Shown here piece by piece: positions 27,562-35,638 of a stretch of 64,000 nucleotides of DNA (the stretch's first letter is position 1; every line of letters starts with the position of its first letter). Source of the DNA: Columbia Basin potato purple top phytoplasma (GTDB lineage Bacteria > Bacillota_I > Bacilli_A > Acholeplasmatales > Acholeplasmataceae); NCBI RefSeq assembly GCF_028595955.1, contig NZ_JANHJP010000001.1, forward strand, positions 1 to 64,000. Direction: 5' to 3'. Below the pieces are notes generated by a model, which ran no database searches, had not been told where the DNA came from, and was given only the letters and a program-made list of their open reading frames with translations. A program made the translations under genes and the position numbers.

Positions 27562-29517
27562 TTATTTGTTTTTGCTTTTACTTTTTTTTAAATTTATAAT
27601 GTTTTTACATTTAGGAAAAACACTACAACCTAAAAAATCACCATATTTTCCTTTTCTTTGAACTAAAAAAGAACCACATAATTCACATTTTTCTTCAGTT
27701 AATAAAACATTTTTGTTTTGTTTTTTTAAATTTATAATGTTTTTACATTTAGGAAAAGCACTACAACCTAAAAAATCACCATATTTTCCTTTTCTTTGAA
27801 CTAAAAAAGAACTACATAATTCACATTTTTCTTCAGTTATAATTGGTTTAGGTTTTTCTATTTTTTGTTGTGCTATTTCACAAAGTTCTTGAAATTTTTT
27901 ATAAAAATTTTGTAATAAATCTAATTTATTTATTTTACCCAAAGAAATTTCATCTAATTTTTGTTCCATTTTAGCTGTATATTCGACATTTATTATTGAA
28001 GAAAAAAATTGATCTAAAGTGTTTTTAGTTAAAATACCTAATTCTGTGCAAACCATTTTTTTCTCTTCAACAACAATATAATATCTTTTTTTTAATATTT
28101 CGATAATTGAAGCATAAGTAGACGGTCTACCAATTTTGAAATTTTCTAATTCTTTAATTAAAGAAGCTTCTGTGTAACGAGAAGGTGGATTAGTCATTTT
28201 TTTTATTATTTGAATTTCTTTAGGTTTATATTCTTTATTTATTTCTAAAGGAGGTAACATAATTTTGTTAAATGGATTTTTGGATATTTTGTAATAACCT
28301 TCAAAAATCATTTCATTTGTTTCTGTTAAAAAAATATATTTATCTACTTCAAAGAATAATTGAGTTTTATTAATTATAGCTTCTGACATAAAACAAGATA
28401 AAGTGCGTTCATAAATTATACTATATAAAGCTAATTCATATTTATTAAGATATTGTTTTAAACTTTCAGGAGTTTTATTTATATCAGTAACTCTAATAGC
28501 TTCATGAGCATCACTAATATTTTTATTTTTTATATTTTTTGTTTTTTGTATATGACCTACATATTCAGAACCGTATTGATTTTGAATAAAATATTTAATT
28601 TTTTTTTCAAAATCAGAAGAAATTCTAACAGAGTCAGTTCTCATATAAGTAATTAAACCGACTCTTTCATTATTTATATCAATTCCTTCATAAAGTTTTT
28701 GAGCTGTTATCATTGTATTTTTAGCGCTTATAGAAAGATGTTGAAAAGTATATTGTTGTAGAGTGGACGTAATAAAAGGTTTAGGAGGTTTTTTTTTGGT
28801 TTTTGTATTTTTAATATTTTTTAATAAAAAATTTTTATCTTTGATTTTATTAAAAATTTCAAGCGCTTCTTTTTCTTTTATTTTATGATTTTCAGGTTTA
28901 ATTATTAAATTGGATTGAAAATGTTCAAAATTTGCTTTAATTAAGTTATATTCTTCTGGAACGAATTTATTACGTTGTTCTTCTAATTCGACAATTAATT
29001 TTAAAGCAACTGATTGAACTCTACCTGCTGATTGAGATTTAATTTTTCTAATGATTCTAGATAATTTAAAACCAATAATTCTGTCTAACATTCTTCTAGT
29101 TTCTTGAGATTCTACTAATTTTTTATTAATGCTGCAAGGAGATTTGAATGCTTTTTGGACTACATCTTTAGTGATTTCGTTAAATAAAATTCTATTTTTA
29201 TCTTTTTCATCTAATTTTAAAACTTGTGATAAGTGCCAAGCTATTGCTTCACCTTCTCTATCTGGATCAGTTGCCAAAAAAACTTTTTTGTTTTTAGTTT
29301 TTTGAATTAATTCTTTTACTATTTGTTTTTGTTTGTCTATTATTATATAATCCGGTTTAAAGTTATTTTTAATATCAATACCTAAACGTTCTACCCCTTT
29401 TAAAGATAAATCTCTAATATGTCCTTTAGAATGCAAAACTAAGATATCATCGCCGAGATAATTATTAATGGTTTTAGCTTTTGCAGGAGATTCCAAAATA
29501 ATTACTTCTTTTTTCAT
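27562..29517 (-). CDS. topA: DNA topoisomerase I with duplicated zinc ribbon
   Basis: Type IA topoisomerase that relaxes negatively supercoiled DNA. The TOPRIM domain starts VIILESPAKAKTINNYL and includes ATDPDREGEAIAWHL. The catalytic Tyr lies in GLITYMRTDSVRIS (~290). Two C-terminal four-Cys zinc ribbons follow (~560-600 and ~606-645), each of the form CELC...GDFLGCS.FPKC. The two ribbons differ at only two residues. I start at the ATG at 29517; a TTG at 29529 would add four residues. Length is about 651 residues. It lies between rbgA and ftsY on the same strand. Confidence 0.95.
   Translation of the reverse strand: MKKEVIILESPAKAKTINNYLGDDILVLHSKGHIRDLSLKGVERLGIDIKNNFKPDYIIIDKQKQIVKELIQKTKNKKVFLATDPDREGEAIAWHLSQVLKLDEKDKNRILFNEITKDVVQKAFKSPCSINKKLVESQETRRMLDRIIGFKLSRIIRKIKSQSAGRVQSVALKLIVELEEQRNKFVPEEYNLIKANFEHFQSNLIIKPENHKIKEKEALEIFNKIKDKNFLLKNIKNTKTKKKPPKPFITSTLQQYTFQHLSISAKNTMITAQKLYEGIDINNERVGLITYMRTDSVRISSDFEKKIKYFIQNQYGSEYVGHIQKTKNIKNKNISDAHEAIRVTDINKTPESLKQYLNKYELALYSIIYERTLSCFMSEAIINKTQLFFEVDKYIFLTETNEMIFEGYYKISKNPFNKIMLPPLEINKEYKPKEIQIIKKMTNPPSRYTEASLIKELENFKIGRPSTYASIIEILKKRYYIVVEEKKMVCTELGILTKNTLDQFFSSIINVEYTAKMEQKLDEISLGKINKLDLLQNFYKKFQELCEIAQQKIEKPKPIITEEKCELCSSFLVQRKGKYGDFLGCSAFPKCKNIINLKKQNKNVLLTEEKCELCGSFLVQRKGKYGDFLGCSVFPKCKNIINLKKSKSKNK
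27583..27838 (-). repeat. Near-identical tandem repeat in the topA 3' end
   Basis: Copies at 27583-27700 and 27721-27838 are 118 bases each, with 2 differences. The period is 138 bases, exactly 46 codons. Each copy encodes one zinc ribbon. Both differences change amino acids (Ser/Gly and Ala/Val). Confidence 0.95.
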
Positions 29518-29573
29518 AATATGAATCAACTTTCTTTTTTTAGATATATCTTTTTTTATTTTACTTTATGTAT

Positions 29574-30428
29574 CTATAAAAAATCTTTAAAATTAAGATC
29601 ATAATTAATTTTCGGCATTTTATTACTTTTAATTTTTTTAAAAATTATTGATAATAAGTTATTTTTTTGGTTAAGATCGTAATCATTTGAAGCAATATTA
29701 GGATACATTTTATTTATTAAAATTTGTAATAAATCATTTTTTTCTAATTCGAAATTATTTAAATTAAAAATTGTTTTTAAATTATCAGGATATTTTGTTT
29801 TTAAATATTTTAATAAATAATCTATAATTTCTTCTTTTATAAAAATATTTTCTTTTATACAACCACAAATAGTTAAAGAATAACCTATTTCTTTATATTT
29901 AAATTTAGGCCATAAAACACCTGGAGTATCTAGTAATTTCATATTATTATCTAAATTAATCCATTGCATTTTTTTTGTAATACCTGGCAAATTTGATGTT
30001 TTAGTAATTTTTTTACCTGCTAAACAATTAATTAAGGTTGATTTGCCTACGTTTGGTACTCCTATAATCATAAATTTTAAAAATTTTTTTACTTTTTGTT
30101 TTTTATAATTTAAAATTTCTTTAATTTTAGGATATATTTTATGAGTATTTATTTTGTTTTTGGCATCTATGTTTAGAGTATGAAATATTTTTTTTTTATG
30201 AAAAAAATTTAAAAAAAAACTATTTTGTTCTAAATCTGCAAGAGAACTTTTATTGAATAAAATTAAAAAAGGTTTATTGTTTAAATATTTTAAAAGTTCA
30301 AAATTCATACTTGAAAAAGGAATTCTTGCGTCTAAAATAATCAAAATACAATCTACGAATTTTAAATTTTTTTGAATATCTTTCAAAGTTTTAGACATAT
30401 GGCCTGGAAACCATTGAATATTTATCAT
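29574..30428 (-). CDS. rbgA: Ribosome-biogenesis GTPase RbgA/YlqF
   Basis: A circularly permuted GTPase needed for late assembly of the 50S subunit. The N-terminal NIQWFPGHMSKTLKDIQ is diagnostic. The permuted order shows G4 first (~60), then G1 GVPNVGKSTLINCLAG (~122), PGITKKMQWI (G2) and LLDTPGVLWPKF (G3). The G4 motif reads FNKSSLAD, where the family has NKxD. The Asp that normally reads guanine is therefore replaced by Ser, unless the Asp three residues later substitutes for it. The C-terminal RNA-binding domain is present but diverged. Length (284 residues) is normal. Confidence 0.92.
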   Translation of the reverse strand: MINIQWFPGHMSKTLKDIQKNLKFVDCILIILDARIPFSSMNFELLKYLNNKPFLILFNKSSLADLEQNSFFLNFFHKKKIFHTLNIDAKNKINTHKIYPKIKEILNYKKQKVKKFLKFMIIGVPNVGKSTLINCLAGKKITKTSNLPGITKKMQWINLDNNMKLLDTPGVLWPKFKYKEIGYSLTICGCIKENIFIKEEIIDYLLKYLKTKYPDNLKTIFNLNNFELEKNDLLQILINKMYPNIASNDYDLNQKNNLLSIIFKKIKSNKMPKINYDLNFKDFL

Positions 30429-30457
30429 AAATTTAAAACCATTCTTTATTACTTTTA

Positions 30458-31201
30458 TTATAAATTATTTTTTTTTGTTTTTAACTCTTTTTCTAATTCA
30501 TTTAAAATATCATTTATATTTTGTGTTGGCGAGAAAATTTTTTTACTATAGATTTGATAAATTTCTTCTCCTATAATTAAAATAATTGTGCATCCAATCT
30601 TATCAAGAATTTTACTAAAAGCTATTTTAATAAAAAATTTTTTCGCCCAATGAAAAGGATTAAAACAATTTAAAGTATTAGATGCAAAATTTAATATTTT
30701 ATTAGTTTTTTGATATTTTTTCAGATATTTTTTATCTATTAATTTTTGTTTTAAAACAAAAATCTGTCTTAAAGTCATTTTGCGAAAATAGAATATAATT
30801 TTTTTGTCAAATAAATTTTCTAATCTATCATGCAAATATTTTATTAAAGTTAAAATTTCTTCAATAGTAATTTCTAAATAAGGGAATGGCGAATTAGGAT
30901 AAAAAATGGAAGAAGTTTCTAAAATTAAATTTTTACAATTATTTAACAAAGACGGAATATAATCGTCTGGATTATCTTTAATATCTTCCTGAAATATTTT
31001 TTGTTTTTCTTTTATTAATTTATTCATTTCTTCGTTAGATAATTTATTATTTTTAATATCTTTTATTTTATTTTTTTGCTTATTTAAGTTTTTTAAAACA
31101 GAATATAAATATAATAAACTAAATATTGCAAAACCAATGATTAAACCTGCAAAAAAAGCAGCAAATATTTGAAATTTTATTAACCAATCTGTAGATATCA
31201 C
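30458..31201 (-). CDS. Unrecognised membrane-anchored protein
   Basis: I do not recognise this 247-residue protein. An N-terminal hydrophobic segment (about residues 11-33, AAFFAGLIIGFAIFSLLYLY) is followed by a lysine-rich charged stretch to ~75. A helical region with several aromatic residues comes next. A second hydrophobic stretch lies near 195-215 (IGCTIILIIGEEIYQIY), then a charged tail. The start is GTG, chosen because a strong AAAGGAG site lies 8 bases upstream and no ATG is suitably placed. It sits between tilS and rbgA in a run of housekeeping genes. A role in the envelope or in ribosome/tRNA metabolism is possible but unsupported. Confidence 0.75.
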   Translation of the reverse strand: MISTDWLIKFQIFAAFFAGLIIGFAIFSLLYLYSVLKNLNKQKNKIKDIKNNKLSNEEMNKLIKEKQKIFQEDIKDNPDDYIPSLLNNCKNLILETSSIFYPNSPFPYLEITIEEILTLIKYLHDRLENLFDKKIIFYFRKMTLRQIFVLKQKLIDKKYLKKYQKTNKILNFASNTLNCFNPFHWAKKFFIKIAFSKILDKIGCTIILIIGEEIYQIYSKKIFSPTQNINDILNELEKELKTKKNNL

Positions 31202-31295
31202 AAAAAAAACTCCTTTAATATAGTTCTGAAAAATATTTCTTGTTTCTTTTTTTAAAAAATATTTCGAATTTAAAAATTATATTATATATATTTTG

Positions 31296-32567
31296 TTATT
31301 TTTCTTTTTTTAAACCAAAATAAAGATATTTTTTTTGACCGAGTGTAGAATTTAAATATAAATTTGGAATCCAAATAATAATATTTTGTTGATCAACAAC
31401 TAACCAAATTTTATCTCTTTCCGTTAAAGGAATTTTCAAATTAATAAAAAATTTTTTTAATTTTTGTTTCCCAAAAGAAAATCTTAAAATATCGCCTGGT
31501 TGTCTTTTCCTTAAAAAAAAAGGAGGTTTAATATTGTTTGGATCATATAATATTTTTTGAATTAAACAACAAAAAGATAATAAATCTTTCTTATTTGAAT
31601 AATATAACAAAGGTTTTAAAAATTTATTATTTTTTTCTTGTTTTCTTTGTTTTGTTTGCCAAAAAAATTTATTATATTGTTTTATAAATAACCATTCAGA
31701 TGATAATGAATTCCAAGTTATATTAGATTTTTGATCATTTTGTAAACCTTTGATAATATTATTTATTAAATCAAAATTTTTATTAATTTTTTTTTCTTCT
31801 AATAAAAATAAAATGATATCTTTTTGAATAACAATATCTAATTTTAAAAAAGATTTTAAATTGAAACAAAAATTATTTTGTTTTTTTTCTAAAAAATCAT
31901 GAGTTTGTTTTCTGATAAACATGTTTATTTCTGTCATTTGAAGATGAAATTTTTTAATATTTTTTAAAAAATTATTTATTTCTTTGAAACAAGGTATAAT
32001 TTGATTTCTTATCTTATTTCTAGTATATATATTTAAATTATTAGTATAATCTTCTAAAAAAGTAATTTTTTTGTTAGAAGCATAAGATACAATTTCTTGT
32101 TTGGGAATATATAATAATGGTTTTAAAAAATAAAAACCATTATTAAAATATGATGTTTGCATTCCGCTATATCCTAAAATAGAACTACCACGAGCGATTT
32201 TGAATAAAATAGTTTCAGCTAAATCATCTAAATGATGTGCCGTGATTATATAATTGGTTTTATGTTTTAAAGCAATTTGTTTTAATTTTTCTTGTCTTAA
32301 TAATCTAGCTTCATTTTGGAAATTTTTTTCTTTTATGTTTAATTCGAAATAATAAAAAGATATTTGTTTTGAACAACAATATTTTTCGATTAAAATTTTA
32401 TCTTTTAAGGAGTCTTTTCTTTTTAAATGGTTAAAATTTACCACGATTAAATTATACTTGGAATTATATAAATAATCCAATAATACCATAGAATCCACAC
32501 CACCACTTACAGATATGATATATGTATTTTTTTTATCGAATTTCAAACATAGAGAAGAAAAAATCAT
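31296..32567 (-). CDS. tilS: tRNA(Ile)-lysidine synthase
   Basis: TilS attaches lysine to C34 of the CAU-anticodon tRNA-Ile, so that it reads AUA codons, which are abundant in a genome this AT-rich. The PP-loop is SVSGGVDSMVLLDYL near the N-terminus. TAHHLDDLAETILFKIARGS and the CFKEIN-type region follow. The C-terminal part shows KKFFINLKIPLTERDKIWLV, typical of the TilS C-terminal domain. The ATG at 32567 has an AAAGGA site upstream. A longer frame to 32597 would need a TTG start lying over that site. Length is about 423 residues. Confidence 0.94.
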   Translation of the reverse strand: MIFSSLCLKFDKKNTYIISVSGGVDSMVLLDYLYNSKYNLIVVNFNHLKRKDSLKDKILIEKYCCSKQISFYYFELNIKEKNFQNEARLLRQEKLKQIALKHKTNYIITAHHLDDLAETILFKIARGSSILGYSGMQTSYFNNGFYFLKPLLYIPKQEIVSYASNKKITFLEDYTNNLNIYTRNKIRNQIIPCFKEINNFLKNIKKFHLQMTEINMFIRKQTHDFLEKKQNNFCFNLKSFLKLDIVIQKDIILFLLEEKKINKNFDLINNIIKGLQNDQKSNITWNSLSSEWLFIKQYNKFFWQTKQRKQEKNNKFLKPLLYYSNKKDLLSFCCLIQKILYDPNNIKPPFFLRKRQPGDILRFSFGKQKLKKFFINLKIPLTERDKIWLVVDQQNIIIWIPNLYLNSTLGQKKYLYFGLKKEK

Positions 32568-32605
32568 AATATTAGATCCTTTTTTAAGACTTAACAATTA
32601 TTTTA

Positions 32606-34363
32606 TTATTTATCTTTATTTTCTGATTTTTTTAATTTTAAAATTTCTAATTGTTTTTCATCAATTAAAATAGGACTTTGCATCATTAAATCTTGTCCAC
32701 TTTGAGTTTTAGGAAAAGCAATTACATCTTTAATATTATTTGTTTTAGTAAATAACATGACTAAACGATCCAAACCTAAAGCGATACCACCATGGGGAGG
32801 GGCGCCATATTTTAAAGCTTCATTAAAAAAACCAAAATTTTGTTCAATCTCTTCTTTTTTTAAACCTAACTTATTAAAAATAAATTCTTGAACTTTATAT
32901 TGATAATTTCTTAATGAACCGCCACCCACTTCATGACCATTCCAAATTAAATCATAAGTTTGTGCTTTAACTTTATCAGGGTTTTCATATAATTGTTGGA
33001 CATTTATAGGAGCAGTAAAAGGGTGATGCATGGAATAATATTTCATTTCTGATCGATCAAATTCTAATAAAGGAAAATCCACAACCCATAATAAAGATTC
33101 TTTTTTAGGATCATATAAATTTAAAGTTTGAGCTAACTTATTTCTTAAATAACCTAAAGATTTTAATATAATGTCATTATTTTCATTATCTAATGCTGGA
33201 TTGCTCTGTGATATAATAAAAAGACAAATTTCTTCTTCTTCTATAAAAAAATTTTTTGCAATAAAATTGCTTAAATACCCTTTTAAAACATTGTTTTTTA
33301 TTTGTATAATATGTAAATTTAAAGAAAACTTTTGTTGAATTAAATCTTTATATTCATCAATTTTTTTTCTGGAAAAAAATTCTTTGTATTCTTTAATATT
33401 TATTTTAATACCTTTTATTATTTTTGTATTATTATCTTCATGTATGAATTTATTATCAAAATAAGGCGTTAAATTTTCAATTAATAAATCAAATCTTAAA
33501 TCTGGTTTGTCTGTTCCATATAAATTAAGAGCTTCATTATAAGTTATTTTGGGAAAAGGTGTTTTTAAAGTTTTGTTGAAAATAGAATGAAAAAGATTTT
33601 GCATGATTTCTTCTACTAAAGTCATAATTTCTTCTTTAGTAAAAAAAGAGGTTTCGATATCTATTTGAGTAAATTCTGGTTGTCTATCAGATCTTAAATC
33701 TTCATCACGAAAACAACGTGCTATTTGAAAATATTTTTCAAAACCAGCAATCATATATAATTGTTTAAATATTTGCGGTGATTGAGGCAAAGCATAAAAT
33801 TTAAAAGGATGCATACGAGATGGAACTAAATAATCTCTAGCTCCTTCGGGGGTAGATTTAGATAAAATAGGAGTTTCTAACTCTAGAAACTTATTGTCTA
33901 AAAGAGTTTGTCTTATACTTTGGGTAATTTGATGACGCTTTATTAAATAATTTTTTTGTTCTGTTTTTCTTAAGTCTAAATAACGATATTTTAAACGGTG
34001 CTCTTCTGATGCTTCTGTTTGTTCAAAGACATTTAAAGGTAAAGTATGAGCTTCTGATAGAATATTAATTTTTTCAATTAAAATTTCTATTTCTCCCGTT
34101 TTTAAATTTAAATTTTTATTTATTCTTTCCTTTACCCAACCTATAACTTCGACTACAGTTTCTATTTTTATAGAAATTATTTGATCGTATTGTGGATGAT
34201 TTTTATCAGCAACTAATTGTATGATTCCTGAAAAATCTCTTAAAATTAAAAATATTTTTGCACCAATATTTCTTTTTCTGGCCAACCAACCTTTAATTAA
34301 AACTTTTTGTTCTTTTTGTTTTAAAGTTATTTCATTATTAGAAAAAATATATTTGGTTTTCAT
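32606..34363 (-). CDS. aspS: Aspartyl-tRNA synthetase
   Basis: A class IIb synthetase that charges tRNA-Asp. An N-terminal OB fold binds the anticodon (GWLARKRNIGAKIFLILRDFSG). Class II motif 2 is in FRDEDLRSDRQPEFTQID and motif 3 in GGIALGLDRLVML. The bacterial-type GAD insert lies between ~290 and 420. Length (585 residues) is normal for the bacterial form. The start codon abuts the hisS stop codon with no spacing, so hisS and aspS are one operon, as in Bacillus. Confidence 0.96.
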   Translation of the reverse strand: MKTKYIFSNNEITLKQKEQKVLIKGWLARKRNIGAKIFLILRDFSGIIQLVADKNHPQYDQIISIKIETVVEVIGWVKERINKNLNLKTGEIEILIEKINILSEAHTLPLNVFEQTEASEEHRLKYRYLDLRKTEQKNYLIKRHQITQSIRQTLLDNKFLELETPILSKSTPEGARDYLVPSRMHPFKFYALPQSPQIFKQLYMIAGFEKYFQIARCFRDEDLRSDRQPEFTQIDIETSFFTKEEIMTLVEEIMQNLFHSIFNKTLKTPFPKITYNEALNLYGTDKPDLRFDLLIENLTPYFDNKFIHEDNNTKIIKGIKINIKEYKEFFSRKKIDEYKDLIQQKFSLNLHIIQIKNNVLKGYLSNFIAKNFFIEEEEICLFIISQSNPALDNENNDIILKSLGYLRNKLAQTLNLYDPKKESLLWVVDFPLLEFDRSEMKYYSMHHPFTAPINVQQLYENPDKVKAQTYDLIWNGHEVGGGSLRNYQYKVQEFIFNKLGLKKEEIEQNFGFFNEALKYGAPPHGGIALGLDRLVMLFTKTNNIKDVIAFPKTQSGQDLMMQSPILIDEKQLEILKLKKSENKDK

Positions 34364-35632
34364 TTATAAGTTTAATCCTTCTTTTAAAAAATTGATTATT
34401 TTATTTTTATTTATAGTAAATGTTGTTTGATCAGAAATATTTTTAATATTAACTTTATTGTTTTCTATTTCTTTTGGTCCTATAAAAATAATATATTTAG
34501 GTTTTAATTCTAATATTTTGCGGAATTGTTTTTTAAAATTGAATATTTTATAATTCATTTCGGCTTTTATATTGTTTTGTCTGATTTTTCTTAATAAAAG
34601 AAACGTATCTAACATAATCATTTCATTTAAATTAAATAAATAAACATCTAAACCATATTCTTTTTTATAATTTTCAAAAAACATATTTTCTTCTAAAATA
34701 TCCATTAATCGTTCTATTCCGAAAGCAAAACCAATACTCTTAATTTCATAACCACTAAATTCTTTTATAAGATTATTATAATTACCGCCGCCACCTAAGA
34801 TATAGTTTTGTTTATTTATATGAGAAAAAATAGAAATTTCAAAAACAAGATCAGTATAATAATCTAAACCCCTTACTAATTGAAAATCTATTTCAAAATT
34901 AATTTGGGATTTACCTAAAATATCTAAAGTTGTTTGAAATTTATTTTTAGATTCATGAGTCAAATAATTAAATATAATAGGTGCTTCTTTTAAAATTGCT
35001 TTAGATGAACATTCTTTACAGTCGAAAATTCTTAAAATATTTTGATCTTTTCTTGTTAAACATAAATTACATAATTCATTTTGATGATTTGTTATATAAG
35101 GTTTAAAATCATTTAAAAAACGGTTACGGGATTCCAAATCTCCTAAGCTATTAATTTTGATTTTAGCTTCTTTTAAATTAAGTATATTTAAAAGATCACT
35201 TAGTAAAAAAAATATTTCTATTTCTGATAAAAAATTTTTAATTCCAATAACTTCAACTCCAAATTGATGAAACTGACGATAACGTCCTTTTTGGGGTCTT
35301 TCATAACGAAAAAAAGGACCGTAATAGTAGAATTTTGTTAAATCATTTGTATTATAAAGTTTATTTTCGACATAACTTCTAGCGATAGAAGCTGTTCCTT
35401 CTGGTCTTAAAGCAATATTTCTACCTTTTTTATCTTTAAATTGAAAAATTTCTTTCATAACCATTTCAGAATATTGAGCAGAACGTTGAAATAATTCACA
35501 ATATTCTAAAATAGGTGTTCTGATTTCTTGAAAATTATATTTTTCCAAATATATTTTAATTTTATTTTCTAAAATTTTCCATTTTTCAATTTCAGTGAAT
35601 AGTAAATCTCTAGTACCTTTAATTTTTTGCAT
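34364..35632 (-). CDS. hisS: Histidyl-tRNA synthetase
   Basis: A class II synthetase of 422 residues. It begins KIKGTRDLLFTEIEKW, typical of HisRS. It contains RPEGTASIARSYVENKL, the motif 2 region YGPFFRYERPQKGRYRQFHQFGVE, the HisA region LVRGLDYYTDLVFEI, and GFAFGIERL (motif 3). The C-terminal anticodon-binding domain follows. Its stop immediately precedes the aspS ATG. The upstream rel gene ends 6 bases before its start. Confidence 0.96.
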   Translation of the reverse strand: MQKIKGTRDLLFTEIEKWKILENKIKIYLEKYNFQEIRTPILEYCELFQRSAQYSEMVMKEIFQFKDKKGRNIALRPEGTASIARSYVENKLYNTNDLTKFYYYGPFFRYERPQKGRYRQFHQFGVEVIGIKNFLSEIEIFFLLSDLLNILNLKEAKIKINSLGDLESRNRFLNDFKPYITNHQNELCNLCLTRKDQNILRIFDCKECSSKAILKEAPIIFNYLTHESKNKFQTTLDILGKSQINFEIDFQLVRGLDYYTDLVFEISIFSHINKQNYILGGGGNYNNLIKEFSGYEIKSIGFAFGIERLMDILEENMFFENYKKEYGLDVYLFNLNEMIMLDTFLLLRKIRQNNIKAEMNYKIFNFKKQFRKILELKPKYIIFIGPKEIENNKVNIKNISDQTTFTINKNKIINFLKEGLNL

Positions 35633-35638
35633 AATCTT

